A DNA stretch of 64,000 bases from JAFGJQ01 sp964586145 (GCA_964586145.1 CAZPHH010000009.1:12085-76084), one strand, 5' to 3'. Shown: positions 16,701 to 25,133, counted from the stretch's first letter. Numbers and translations are program-made. Notes: generated by a model from the sequence alone, not told the origin.

Positions 16701-17935
16701 GCGACGCCTGGCCGGGCAATCAGCACGCCGGCGTCTGCAAACCACGTCCGCGGACCGGGGCCGCTGGACGCCTCCGGCGCCGGCGCCGACCGGGAGGCGG
16801 AGTTGGGAAAGCCATACAGGAGGACGATGGGCAGCGAACTGCGGGACGAGCCCGGTTCCTTCCGCTCCCACTGCTCCAGTCCCAGTCCGAGCCTTCGACT
16901 CACGTAGTACATTGCGGCGGGATCCGGGCGGGTGGCGATCGGGCAATCGGCGAACGCCGGGTACAGGCCGTTGAAGATCTCAAGCCGCGCGCCGAACTGC
17001 GCCGGCTCTTTCACTCCCTCGACCGCCAGGAGGTCCAGGGCCCCTCCGGTCGCCTGGTGAATTGCCTCCACGAGCAACACGTAGTGCCCGAAGCCGTAAT
17101 TCCAGTAACTCAATCCTTCCGAACAGTAGCCGTCCGGCGTGAATCCCTGGAGGAAGTACCTGGAGTACAACTCGGCCGCCGCGATGAAGAGCGCCCTCTC
17201 GTCACGCGATTCGACCAGGGCCAGCGCCGCCTGCGTGACTTCGGCCAAGCACACGCTGTTCCAGTTGTTCGTCCATTTCAGCCATCGGTCCGGCGGCCGG
17301 TTCCCGTCCAGCGTGGCGAGAAACGGATCCAGCGTCCGTCGCCGCACGTTTTCCCGCAGCAACGCCCGCGTCTGCGGCTGGAGCCGATCCCCGAGCAGGT
17401 AATCTGCCAGGGCGAGGTTGGCCGACAGGTGGGAGGACCCGAGATCGATGTGCGTCGCCTTCCCGTGAAAATTCTCGAGCTTCGGGTCGTGCGCCGACAT
17501 GACCCACGTGCGTTCTGCGCAAAGGGCGTGAATCACCTCTTCCAGCGCCGGCAGAAACCGGCCCGCGTTCTCCATGCACTCGGCCAGCACAAACGGCGCA
17601 ATCCGCCCGCGTCGCTGGTTGGCGACCCTCTCCCACCGGCTGCGGTTTCCGTTTTCCGTGTACTCCAGAAAGAGCGCATCCGGCTGCTCCGGCAGGGGCC
17701 CTGTCAGGAGCTTTTCCGCCCGGGCCATCCACGCCTGCGACGACTCGCGCTGCGCGAACCGCTTCCAGGCGGCGCGGTCGGCGATGGGCGGACCAAACCC
17801 GCACGGGTCGGGGCCGAGCATGGCCGCAATCTCCCGGACGCGGGCCTCGGGCGGGCGCTCGACCTCCGCGAAGGACAACGGGCTCGAGAGAACCACCGCC
17901 GCACACATGACCATATTTGAACAGGTTGGTTTCAT
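13730..17935 (-). CDS. Secreted three-module polysaccharide lyase / glycoside hydrolase
   Basis: About 1401 residues with a signal peptide and three catalytic-type modules (numbering from the longest frame, minus 12 for this start). First, an alginate-lyase/heparinase II-III pair (about 45-640), with TNNWNSV, TPDGYCSEGLSYWNYG and the HNAEHHNHNDVGSY loop. Second, a BNR-4 type beta-propeller (about 655-1055) with RDDHDNPSLLF and ASP-box-like SRDNGESW. Third, a GH105 unsaturated-uronyl hydrolase (about 1065-1395) with both catalytic aspartates in SKTDWINGAFY and WCDALFMGP. The modules would cut an acidic polysaccharide and then remove the unsaturated end sugar. The ATG at 17935 is chosen because a promoter occupies 17971-17944. 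Confidence 0.85.
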   Translation of the reverse strand: MKPTCSNMVMCAAVVLSSPLSFAEVERPPEARVREIAAMLGPDPCGFGPPIADRAAWKRFAQRESSQAWMARAEKLLTGPLPEQPDALFLEYTENGNRSRWERVANQRRGRIAPFVLAECMENAGRFLPALEEVIHALCAERTWVMSAHDPKLENFHGKATHIDLGSSHLSANLALADYLLGDRLQPQTRALLRENVRRRTLDPFLATLDGNRPPDRWLKWTNNWNSVCLAEVTQAALALVESRDERALFIAAAELYSRYFLQGFTPDGYCSEGLSYWNYGFGHYVLLVEAIHQATGGALDLLAVEGVKEPAQFGARLEIFNGLYPAFADCPIATRPDPAAMYYVSRRLGLGLEQWERKEPGSSRSSLPIVLLYGFPNSASRSAPAPEASSGPGPRTWFADAGVLIARPGVASSAKMGVALKGGHNAEHHNHNDVGSYVVAVGKEIVLAELGAEVYTARTFGSGRYDSKALNSFGHPVPVVAGQLQRTGAEAQGRVLRTDFTEQSDTLVLDLTSAYDVPQLEKLHRAFEYSRQGDGHLKIVDEVVFRGPERFADALITFGHCERIAPDEVLILGKKAAVRVRIAVEGSPFEIRPEAIHENLRVPDQPTRVGIELTQPVEKARVTMLIAPASARLKSDAPPGGSFSVVTPGGAWCWFADPRAVWHDGRTYIGWLSTDGSVQVGCINPAGRTPRVATLHEKLQRDDHDNPSLLFLPDGKLMAFYSRHGGDEMLARVCSNPKALEPWSEERALPIHTGPRPNKSVTYPNPVLLTEEDNTIYLFWRGDNFKPNWARSRDNGESWEPLGTVLSRKENTQGNRPYVKIATDGRKKIHLIFTDGHPRNEPLNSVYYACYHDGAFHRADGSQIAALADLPFEPSQADKVYDAAAHGNARAWVWDLALDANGRPILVYAACPTEEDHRYRYAAWDGSRWIDNEITWAGPWFPQTPKGEREREPHYSGGVVLDHTQPSVVYLSRRRNDRFEIERWTTADLGRTWRSEHITGNSARHNIRPFVARNHPADASGLFWMNGDYRHYTDFRTAIMMHQTRPSSARDPEAIEALMRQVADWQLTQELPVSKTDWINGAFYAGAMALGHHTGDRRYYEAMKAIGEENEWKIGPRTFFADDYCVGQTYSELYEIYKSPEMIANWQDVADQIAARPHTESLEWKNNIHLREWAWCDALFMGPPSLAYLYAVTGDRKYLDTMNEQWWHTTDYLFDAEESLYWRDSSFFGRRAANGKKVFWSRGNGWVMAGLVRVLSKMPEDYPDRPRYVELFTKMAARIVKLQTPDGTWHPSLLDPDDPAVKETSGTGFFCYALAWGVNQGILDRETYTPVVRSAWDALAASVHPDGKLGFVQVPAAAPGATSFDSSMPYGVGAFLLAGTEVAKLAGGEPRGHGRDAAAP

Positions 17936-17943
17936 AGTGAACC

Positions 17944-17971
17944 ATGCTAGCGCGCCGGCGGCGGGTGTCAA
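17944..17971 (-). promoter_or_regulatory. Promoter of the three-module lyase, near-leaderless
   Basis: TTGACA (17971-17966), a 16-bp spacer and TAGCAT (17949-17944). Only eight bases separate the -10 box from the ATG at 17935, so the mRNA would begin at or one to two bases before the start codon. Confidence 0.6.
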
Positions 17972-18111
17972 CGCGTATCGAGATCGTCTGGGCAGCCGAG
18001 CGAGTGCGGGCGAGCCTGTTCAGTGCCCCCCTCCAGCGTGATAATCCTCCGTGTGAGCGGTGCAGGCGCGTCCGGACATGGGTTCGAGCGCGGCACGGTT
18101 GAGGCACACCC

Positions 18112-18867
18112 ATGGCGGCAAACGAGCCCCTTCTACCTCTGCTGGAACGCGTCGCGGAGCTTCTGCGCGGTGCAGAGCGCATCGCATGCCTGACCGGGGC
18201 GGGCGTCTCGGCGGAGAGCGGCGTGCCGACCTTTCGCGGCGTGGGCGGCCTCTGGGAGGGCAGACGCCCGGAGACGCTGGCCACGCCGGAGGCGTTCGCA
18301 TCCGACCCGGAGGAGGTCTGGCGGTTCTACCTCTGGCGGCGCCGCCTTCTGCTGGCCTGCAAACCCAACCCCGGGCATTGCGCGCTCGCACGGCTTGAAC
18401 GGCAGAAACCCGGATTCACGCTGATCACGCAAAACGTCGACGGGCTCCACCTGCAGGCGGGCAGCCGGCGCGTGCTCGCCGTCCACGGCGACATCTGGAT
18501 CGACCGCTGCACGCGATGCGGACGCGAGGCACGCTCCACCGGTGAAGACCTGGAGACCATTCCCCGCTGCGGCGCCTGCGGCGCCCTGGCCCGCCCCGGC
18601 GTGGTCTGGTTCGGCGAGATGCTGCCCACGGACGTGTGGACGCAGGCCGAACGGGCGGCAGCGTCGTGCGATGTGATGCTGGTCGTGGGAACGAGTTCGC
18701 TGGTCTATCCCGCCGCCTCGCTGGCCGACGTGGCCCGGGCGGGTGGGGCCACCATCGCGGAGATCAACCCGGAGGCCACGCCTGTAACGTCTCAGGCGGA
18801 CGTGGCCATTTCGTCCCCGTCCGGCCAAGCCCTGCCGGCCATCGTGGACGGCCTCGGCACGTCCTGA
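18112..18867 (+). CDS. cobB: Sirtuin NAD-dependent protein deacylase
   Basis: A 251-residue Sir2 protein with the NAD motif GAGVSAESGVPTFRG (29-43), TQNVDGLH (106-113), catalytic His125 (HGDIW) and four zinc cysteines (C133, C136, C153, C156). FYLWRRR places Tyr73 and Arg76 at the spacing that in SIRT5 and CobB reads the carboxyl group of succinyl- or malonyl-lysine, so desuccinylase/demalonylase activity is likely in addition to deacetylation. It removes acyl groups from lysine in the cytoplasm, making nicotinamide and O-acyl-ADP-ribose. Confidence 0.9.
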   Translation: MAANEPLLPLLERVAELLRGAERIACLTGAGVSAESGVPTFRGVGGLWEGRRPETLATPEAFASDPEEVWRFYLWRRRLLLACKPNPGHCALARLERQKPGFTLITQNVDGLHLQAGSRRVLAVHGDIWIDRCTRCGREARSTGEDLETIPRCGACGALARPGVVWFGEMLPTDVWTQAERAAASCDVMLVVGTSSLVYPAASLADVARAGGATIAEINPEATPVTSQADVAISSPSGQALPAIVDGLGTS

Positions 18868-18894
18868 GGGGGCGCGCCGAGTCGGCCGGCCGCG

Positions 18895-18923
18895 TTGACG
18901 GGGGTCAGCCTCGCCAGTAGCAT
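18895..18923 (+). promoter_or_regulatory. Probable promoter of the metallophosphoesterase gene
   Basis: TTGACG (18895-18900), a 17-bp spacer and TAGCAT (18918-18923), giving a leader of about 93 nt. Confidence 0.5.
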
Positions 18924-19022
18924 CACCCGGTCCCGGACCCCTCCGGAGCCCGACCGGGGTATGGAAAGGGAGGGGAAACGTGCCCCGGCGGGATCGATGG
19001 CCCACGCGAGACCGGTTGCCGC

Positions 19023-19829
19023 ATGTTTGCCGTGATTTCGGACATCCACAGCAACATCGAAGCGCTGACGGCGGTCCTGGAGGACATCGACCGGCGCGGC
19101 GTCCGGGAAGTGCATTGCTGCGGGGATATTGTGGGGTACGGGCCGAATCCCCTGGAGTGCCTCGATCAGTTGATCGAGCGAGATGTAAAATCGGTCTGTG
19201 GCAATCATGACATTGCCGTGTTCTTTGAGCCGCTGAACTTCAACGTCAGCGCCGAGCGAGCCGCGTACTGGACGCGCCAGGTCCTGGAGGACGAAGCCCG
19301 CAAGGCGTTGCGCAACCGCCGCTGGGAGATGCTGGGCAACATGCCGGAACGAATGGAGGTGCATGGCCTGCTGCTGGTGCATGCCTCCCCCCGCCGGCCG
19401 GTCAATGAGTATCTGTTCTCCGAGGACGTGTACACGAACCCGAACAAGATTCTGGCGAATTTCGACCGCCTGGGGCACAACCACCGGGCGTGCGTTGTCG
19501 GACACACGCACGTGCCGGGTGTGTTCCTGGACGATCCCTATTTCGACGCGCCGGGCGACCTGACGGAGACGGATCGGTACGAGCTGACCTCTGAGGAAAA
19601 GGCGATTATCAACGTGGGCAGCGTGGGGCAGCCCCGGGACCGCGACATTCGGGCGAGTTACATCGTGGTGCACGAGCCCGCGGACGAGCCGGACCACGCG
19701 AACAACGACCTGCACGCCGTCATCGAGTTCGTGCGGATCGAATACGATGTGGAGAAGACGGTCAGGAAAATCCTGGCCATTCCTGAACTGGACGATTTTC
19801 TTGGCACGCGTCTCCTGGACGGCCGCTAG
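19023..19829 (+). CDS. Calcineurin-like metallophosphoesterase
   Basis: A 268-residue protein with all metal ligands of the family in order: SDIHSN (D, H), GDIVGYGPNP (D), GNHD (N, H), HASP and GHTHVP (H, H). It belongs to the short YfcE/PrpE-like group of two-metal phosphodiesterases or phosphatases; the substrate is not evident. It lies 114 bp before yidC and has its own likely promoter. Confidence 0.87.
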   Translation: MFAVISDIHSNIEALTAVLEDIDRRGVREVHCCGDIVGYGPNPLECLDQLIERDVKSVCGNHDIAVFFEPLNFNVSAERAAYWTRQVLEDEARKALRNRRWEMLGNMPERMEVHGLLLVHASPRRPVNEYLFSEDVYTNPNKILANFDRLGHNHRACVVGHTHVPGVFLDDPYFDAPGDLTETDRYELTSEEKAIINVGSVGQPRDRDIRASYIVVHEPADEPDHANNDLHAVIEFVRIEYDVEKTVRKILAIPELDDFLGTRLLDGR

Positions 19830-19942
19830 CCTCGTGTCCAGGGTCGGTTCGGGTCGCGCCCCGGCGGGGACCGGCGTGCGGTCCGCGAGAGAGATTTCCG
19901 GAACCACCGACGATCGAAGATCGTAGAGGAGCAGGTCCGACC

Positions 19943-22036
19943 GTGGATCGACGTTCGTTTATCCAAGCCATGCTGTGGGCAACCGCCGCGTTTCTCGTGT
20001 TCATCACGGTCTCGCAGCGGTACCTCACGCCCCCGACACGACCCGAAGCCCCGGCGGACACAAGGGCCGGCGCCGCGGCAGGTGAGGAATCCGCCGATGC
20101 CGCGCCGACCTCTCGCCCGGACACGCCGGGACTGACCTCCTCCCCTTCCACGCCCGACGGGCTCCGGGCTGCCTCGGCGGAAGACGCCGGGCTTGTGGTC
20201 CTGGGAAGCGTGCCGGACGACCCCGAGAGCCCGTACCGGATGCGTCTGGAGCTCTCGCCGCGCGGCGCCGCGATTCGCACCGCCCATCTGACGGACTTCG
20301 CCGCCCGATACGGCAGCGACGAACGATACCAGCTCCTCCAGCCGGAAAAGGGGCCGACCGGCTCGGAACAGCTCTCTCTCGCGCTGGAGAGCATTACCGT
20401 CAACCTGCGGACGATTTCTCTGGAGGATGCGGTCTGGCAGGTGTCTCCGTCCCACAGCGAGGACGAACAGGCCGCGCGGTTCACGCTGGATCTTCTGAGC
20501 GCCGAGGACCAACCTCTGCTCCGCATGGTGAGAGAGTACGTTCTGCGGCCCCAGACCGTCGAGTCGGGCCGACATGACCTGACCGTGACGTTCTCCCTGG
20601 AGAACCTGACAAGCGACATTCTGGACGTTCGGTTTGCGCAGCGGGGGCCGGTGGGCATCCGCCAGGAGTACAGCCGGGCGGACGACCGGTACGTGTACAC
20701 GGCCGTCAGCCCGTCCGGCGCGGCGACCCTTCCCAAGCTGAGCGGGATCGCCTTCAGCAAAGTCGCGTCCGGCGACAAACCGCTGATCGAATACAAGCGG
20801 GACGCGGGCGACCACTTCTGGTGGCACGGCGCCGGGAACAAGTACTTCAGCTTCCTCGCCGTGCCGTTGGGCCACGTGAACAACGAGCGGCCGGACTACG
20901 TGGTACAGGCGGACGCGCTGGATCTGAGTCGAGAGAACAAATCGCATACGGGCGTGACGACGCGTCTGGTTCTGCGGGCCTCGGTGCCCCCGGGCGGTAC
21001 GTGGGAATCGACGCAGACGTGCTATGTGGGGCCGAACGACAAGGAGTCGTTCGTACGGGAAAGCAATGCGGACTACGGCCGCCTGGGGTTCGGCGAAATC
21101 ATCAGCGTGCAATACGGGTCATGCGCGTTCGGCTGGCTGACCGACCTGATGGTGTGGCTTCTGGACGGTCTGCACAAAGCCGTTCCGAACTACGGGGTCG
21201 CCATCATCATCCTGGTGATCATCGTGCGGGCGCTCCTTCACCCGCTGACGCGCAAGGGCCAGATCAACATGGTCCGCATGCAGGAACGGATGGGCAAGCT
21301 GCAGCCGAAACTGGAGCAGATCAAGAAGACCCACGGCAACGACAAGGTCCGCCTCCAGCAGGAAACCATGCGGGTGTACAAGGAAGAGGGAATCAACCCG
21401 GCGAGTTCCGTGTTCAACTCATGCCTCCCCATGATGATCCAGATGCCGATCTGGATCGCCCTGTACACCAGCCTGGCCAACAACATCCAGATGCGGCACC
21501 AACCCTTCGTTCTGTGGATTCACGACCTGACCGCTCCGGATGCGCTCATCACGTTCAGCCAGTCGTATCACGTTCCGCTCCTGAGCGCGCTGACCGGCCC
21601 CATCGAGGCGTTTAACCTGCTGCCCATCCTGATGGGCATCACCATGTATCTGCAGCAGAAGCTGATGCCCAAGCCGCAGACGCCGGCCAAGCCCTCCGCC
21701 GGCGCCGGGTCCGGCCCGCAGTTCGACCAGGCCGCCCAGATGCAGAAGATGATGCCCGTCATGTCGGTGTTCTTCTCGCTCATCCTCTACGCGATGCCCA
21801 GCGGGCTGAACCTGTACATCATGACCAGCAGCCTCTTCGGCATGCTCGAGCAGTACTACATCCGCAAGCACATCCGCACGGTGAAGGAACGAAACAAGGA
21901 GGAGGGCGGCACGGACGCGGCTGCCCCCCGGCCGCCGAAACCCTCCCGACCGCCCTCCTGGCTGGCCCGGAAGTTCCAGGACTTGCAGAAACGCGCCGAG
22001 GAAGCTCAACGCGTCCAGGGCCGCAGGAAGCACTGA
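19943..22036 (+). CDS. yidC: Membrane protein insertase YidC
   Basis: A 697-residue YidC/Oxa1 protein: an N-terminal anchor, a proline/alanine-rich linker (about 35-90), a large periplasmic beta domain (about 95-380) and the conserved five-helix insertase core (about 395-650). The core includes NYGVAIIILVIIVRALLHPLT with the hydrophilic-groove Arg, a cytoplasmic helical hairpin and the final YAMPSGLNLY helix. A basic C-terminal tail could bind ribosomes. It inserts inner-membrane proteins with or without SecYEG. The usual neighbours rpmH and rnpA are not here. Confidence 0.95.
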   Translation: MDRRSFIQAMLWATAAFLVFITVSQRYLTPPTRPEAPADTRAGAAAGEESADAAPTSRPDTPGLTSSPSTPDGLRAASAEDAGLVVLGSVPDDPESPYRMRLELSPRGAAIRTAHLTDFAARYGSDERYQLLQPEKGPTGSEQLSLALESITVNLRTISLEDAVWQVSPSHSEDEQAARFTLDLLSAEDQPLLRMVREYVLRPQTVESGRHDLTVTFSLENLTSDILDVRFAQRGPVGIRQEYSRADDRYVYTAVSPSGAATLPKLSGIAFSKVASGDKPLIEYKRDAGDHFWWHGAGNKYFSFLAVPLGHVNNERPDYVVQADALDLSRENKSHTGVTTRLVLRASVPPGGTWESTQTCYVGPNDKESFVRESNADYGRLGFGEIISVQYGSCAFGWLTDLMVWLLDGLHKAVPNYGVAIIILVIIVRALLHPLTRKGQINMVRMQERMGKLQPKLEQIKKTHGNDKVRLQQETMRVYKEEGINPASSVFNSCLPMMIQMPIWIALYTSLANNIQMRHQPFVLWIHDLTAPDALITFSQSYHVPLLSALTGPIEAFNLLPILMGITMYLQQKLMPKPQTPAKPSAGAGSGPQFDQAAQMQKMMPVMSVFFSLILYAMPSGLNLYIMTSSLFGMLEQYYIRKHIRTVKERNKEEGGTDAAAPRPPKPSRPPSWLARKFQDLQKRAEEAQRVQGRRKH

Positions 22037-22117
22037 GCGACAGGCCGGATTTGCCGCACCGGCCGCACGTCGCCCGGTCCGCCGCCCCGAGCCCCGAGAC
22101 GGGCGGGGCAGGCGCTT

Positions 22118-22145
22118 TTGACTCCCCCGGGCGCGGGGGTAGGAT
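22118..22145 (+). promoter_or_regulatory. Promoter of ribH-nusB-ftsY
   Basis: TTGACT (22118-22123), a 16-bp G+C spacer and TAGGAT (22140-22145). The leader of about 82 nt shows none of the conserved blocks of an FMN riboswitch. Confidence 0.5.
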
Positions 22146-22233
22146 ACCGGTCGGCAGGCACGAAACCGGGCGTCCTGGGATTCGGGGCGCCACGGAAGCC
22201 GACACGGAGCCGCCAGTTACCGGAGAAGGCCGC

Positions 22234-22731
22234 ATGCCACAGGAGATTCATGGCAATCTGGTCGTCCAGCAGCAGCGCTTCGCCCTGCTCGTGACGCGAT
22301 TCAACGACTTCATCACGTCCAAGCTCCTGGCCGGAGCGGTGGACACGCTGCAACGCCACGGATGTCCCGACGGGCAGATGACCGTTGTGCGGGTGCCGGG
22401 ATCGTACGAACTGCCCCTGGCGGCGCGGAAGCTGGTCGGGACCGGCCGGTACGATGCCGTGATCTGTCTGGGGTGCATCATTCGCGGGCAGACGCCGCAT
22501 TTTGAGTTCATCGCCGCCGAGTGCGCCAAGGGCATCGCCCAGGTTGCGATGGAATCGGGGACTCCGGTCACCTTCGGCGTCATCACGGCCGACACGCTGG
22601 AGCAGGCCATCGAACGGGCGGGCGCCAAGGCCGGGAACAAGGGTTCGGACGCGGCCCTGGCCGCGATCGAGCTGGCGAACCTGTACGCCCAGCTTCAGGG
22701 CGCCGGCGGCCGCGCCGGCAAGAAGGACTGA
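22234..22731 (+). CDS. ribH: 6,7-dimethyl-8-ribityllumazine synthase
   Basis: A 165-residue lumazine synthase, the penultimate step of riboflavin synthesis (it joins 5-amino-6-ribitylaminouracil and dihydroxybutanone phosphate). Seen are FALLVTRFNDFIT at the N-terminus, VPGSYELPLAARKL, CLGCIIRGQTPHFEFIA with the catalytic His region, and PVTFGVITADTLEQAIERAG(A)K. Relatives build icosahedral shells. GGAGAAGG just upstream fixes the ATG at 22234. It is followed eight bases later by nusB, a common pairing. Confidence 0.95.
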   Translation: MPQEIHGNLVVQQQRFALLVTRFNDFITSKLLAGAVDTLQRHGCPDGQMTVVRVPGSYELPLAARKLVGTGRYDAVICLGCIIRGQTPHFEFIAAECAKGIAQVAMESGTPVTFGVITADTLEQAIERAGAKAGNKGSDAALAAIELANLYAQLQGAGGRAGKKD

Positions 22732-22739
22732 CCGCACCC

Positions 22740-23174
22740 GTGAGTCTCGACCGCCACCAGGCCCGTATCCTGGCCATGCAGTTGCTTGCCCAGATGGATG
22801 CTCAGGGGGACTCGTTCCTGGACGAGTTCGACGCATTCCTGGACAAATCGGAGTTGGCGCCGGCCCGCGCGACTCGGACATACGCCGCCGACCTGGCCCG
22901 ACGAAGCTGGTCCCAGCGTCAGAAGCAAGACGAGCGTATCCGGGGTGTTGCCAGGCACTGGTCGCTGGAGCGGATGTCTCCCGTGGACCGCAACGTGATT
23001 CGGCTGGCCCTGGTGGAGCTCGAAGCCGGCACGGTGCCGGCTCGCGTGGTGATCGCCGAGGCCATCGAAATCAGCCGCGAATACGGGTCGGCGGAGTCGC
23101 CGCGATTCGTAAACGGCGTACTGGATGCGCTGTACCGACAGCAATCCGCCGCAGGCGGAAAGGACACAGGCTGA
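22740..23174 (+). CDS. nusB: Transcription antitermination factor NusB
   Basis: A 144-residue all-helical NusB with the family motifs RNVIRLALVELE and AEAIEISREYGSAESPRFVNGVLDAL. NusB with S10 binds boxA RNA and supports rRNA transcription. The start is GTG at 22740, eight bases after ribH ends, since the next ATG would cut into the first helix (HQARILAMQLLAQMD). The stop overlaps the ftsY start (TGATG). Confidence 0.92.
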   Translation: MSLDRHQARILAMQLLAQMDAQGDSFLDEFDAFLDKSELAPARATRTYAADLARRSWSQRQKQDERIRGVARHWSLERMSPVDRNVIRLALVELEAGTVPARVVIAEAIEISREYGSAESPRFVNGVLDALYRQQSAAGGKDTG

Positions 23175-24091
23175 TGGGTCTCTTTGATCGTTTGCGTAAG
23201 GGCCTGGCCAGAACGCGTGAGAAGGTCGCGGGCGGCGTGCGAGCCATCCTGCCGATCGGGAAACCCATTGACGACAAATTGCTGGACGACCTCCAGGACA
23301 CGCTTCTGCTGGCCGACGTCGGGCCGGCCACCGTCGCCAAGCTGATCGACGTGACCCGACAGGCGTGGAAGCGGGGCAAGATCCGCGAGGCCCAGGAAAT
23401 CGCCGCGTTCATTCAGGAGCACGTGGTCGCGATGTGGCCGCCGGCCGACCGCTCCATCCGGTTCGCGCCGGACGGCCCGACGGTGGTCCTCGTCACCGGC
23501 ATCAACGGCTCCGGCAAGACGACCAGTATCGCCAAGCTCTCGCACCACCTGACCCGCGAGGGCAAAAGCGTCATCCTCGGCGCCTGCGACACATACCGTG
23601 CGGCTGCCATCGAGCAGCTCACCGAATGGTCCAACCGGATCGGCGTTCAGATCGTCAAGCACAAGCATGGCGCGGACCCGGGCGCCGTGGCCTATGACGC
23701 GTGCGATGCCGCTCTGGCCCGAAAGGCCGACGTCCTGCTGATCGACACCGCCGGCCGCCTGCACACGCAGGATCACCTCATGCGCGAGCTGGCGAAGATC
23801 CAAAAGGTGGTCGAGCGTAAGATTCCCGGGGCGCCCCACGAAGTATTGCTGGTCCTGGACGCCACCATCGGCCAGAACGCCGTCAGCCAGGCCCGAGTCT
23901 TCAGTGAGCACGTTTCGCTGACGGGAATCATTCTGGCCAAGCTCGATGGCAGCGCGAAGGGAGGCATCGTCATCGGCATCCGCGACCAGTTGAACGTACC
24001 CGTGAAGTTCGTCGGGCTGGGCGAGACGCCGGAGGACATCGAGCCGTTTGATCCCGCCCAGTTCATGAGCGCGATGTTCGCCACCGAGTGA
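23174..24091 (+). CDS. ftsY: Signal recognition particle receptor FtsY
   Basis: A 305-residue SRP GTPase with an NG domain only: N domain up to about residue 95, P-loop GINGSGKTT, DTYRAAAIEQL, DTAGRLHTQ and LAKLDGSAKGG. The acidic A domain of E. coli FtsY is missing, as in many bacteria; the N-terminus is basic. It receives SRP-ribosome complexes at the membrane and hands them to SecYEG or YidC. The ATG overlaps the nusB stop. Confidence 0.95.
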   Translation: MGLFDRLRKGLARTREKVAGGVRAILPIGKPIDDKLLDDLQDTLLLADVGPATVAKLIDVTRQAWKRGKIREAQEIAAFIQEHVVAMWPPADRSIRFAPDGPTVVLVTGINGSGKTTSIAKLSHHLTREGKSVILGACDTYRAAAIEQLTEWSNRIGVQIVKHKHGADPGAVAYDACDAALARKADVLLIDTAGRLHTQDHLMRELAKIQKVVERKIPGAPHEVLLVLDATIGQNAVSQARVFSEHVSLTGIILAKLDGSAKGGIVIGIRDQLNVPVKFVGLGETPEDIEPFDPAQFMSAMFATE

Positions 24092-24130
24092 CCCGAGCCC
24101 CGGATGGCCCCTTGCGTCGGATGGCCGGTC

Positions 24131-24541
24131 ATGAGCCTTGGATCAGACGAGATCAACCGCCTGATGACCGAGTCCATGCCCGGCTGGGGAATCACCGCGT
24201 CCCTGTTCTGCGGCACGTGCGGTTACAACCTGCGGGGCCTGCCCTACTCCGGCGTGTGCCCGGAATGCGGCCACCGCTACAACGCGTGCGATCATCGTCT
24301 CACAGGCATCTTCCTCCCGAATGCCGTCCCCTTCCCCGGCTCCGACCTCGCATGTACCGTCCTGAGTTTCGGCATGGCCGGTCTGCTGGCCCTCATCGCG
24401 ATGTCTGAGCGGGGAGCGATTGTGCCTGCCATTGCGTTTGCCGGCTTCGGCGTGGCCTTCGCCTACTTCACGTGGCGCAAGGCTCGCCTGTTTGTCCGCG
24501 CCCAGCGCATCCTCCGCAGGATTGAACGGGAGCAAACCTGA
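24131..24541 (+). CDS. Small zinc-ribbon membrane protein
   Basis: A 136-residue protein with a Cys4 ribbon (CGTCGYNLRGLP ... CPECG, about residues 27-50) and two membrane segments (about 72-112), ending in a basic helix. The CGYNLRGLP signature is frequent in small planctomycete proteins of unknown function. The ATG at 24131 gives a compact N-terminus before the ribbon; an upstream ATG at 24104 is possible. It lies 39 bp after ftsY on the same strand and may share its transcript. Confidence 0.7.
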   Translation: MSLGSDEINRLMTESMPGWGITASLFCGTCGYNLRGLPYSGVCPECGHRYNACDHRLTGIFLPNAVPFPGSDLACTVLSFGMAGLLALIAMSERGAIVPAIAFAGFGVAFAYFTWRKARLFVRAQRILRRIEREQT

Positions 24542-24570
24542 TCCCGGGACCGCGAATCCCTCCTCGCGGA

Positions 24571-24948
24571 TCAGAACACCCAGTGGAACACGGTGGCATC
24601 CGCCACGGCCAGGACCGCGCAGACCAGCGACACCTTCACCCACAGCGGCCACGACGGCTTTCCCTCCGCCGCACCCCGTGGCGGCATCACCCTCAACGGC
24701 ACGAACTGCCGGCGATCCACGGATTCCCGGGCTTGCGCGATCAGCTCGCCGGCCTCCACGGCGGACAAGTCCAGCAGGGCCCCATACTGCACCAGCCGCT
24801 GCCAGCGCCGGCGCGACATCCCGCCCCGTCTCACCTCCCCAGCCACCATCTCCCGAAAAACGGCGTGCCGTTGCGGGCGCGTCAGCCCCCGCGTCGGTGA
24901 CGTATCCGCCCCCACCCGATGCAATCCCGACGATTCACCCTCGAACAT
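24571..24948 (-). CDS. Hypothetical protein with one C-terminal membrane segment
   Basis: A 125-residue protein: a basic, helical N-terminal part (about 25-95) and a C-terminal hydrophobic segment (VKVSLVCAVLAVADATVFHWVF), so it is probably tail-anchored. A strong Shine-Dalgarno (AGGAGGAGGAAAGG) lies just before the ATG, which makes it a real gene despite no recognised family. It converges with the zinc-ribbon gene and diverges from the microcompartment regulator. Confidence 0.6.
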   Translation of the reverse strand: MFEGESSGLHRVGADTSPTRGLTRPQRHAVFREMVAGEVRRGGMSRRRWQRLVQYGALLDLSAVEAGELIAQARESVDRRQFVPLRVMPPRGAAEGKPSWPLWVKVSLVCAVLAVADATVFHWVF

Positions 24949-25133
24949 GACCTTTCCTCCTCCTGTTGAACCCTAGGCGCGCCGAGTCGGCCACGCCACC
25001 GGCTCAACCCTGCCGGCTGAACCTGTGCGAGCAGAGGCGTATTCCTGGGCATTGTGCAGGAGAACCCGCCGCAATAAAGTCGTGCTTTTATTTGGTTGCG
25101 TGATTCTCTTCATGAAACCAATGGAAATTACCG

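Noticed and set aside
22152..22233. Possible FMN riboswitch before ribH
   Set aside because: None of the conserved FMN aptamer blocks could be found in the leader.
18871..24992. A 17-bp match GGCGCGCCGAGTCGGCC at 18871-18887 and 24976-24992
   Set aside because: Very G+C-rich with a palindromic core and no shared flanking sequence; chance similarity in GC-rich DNA is plausible.
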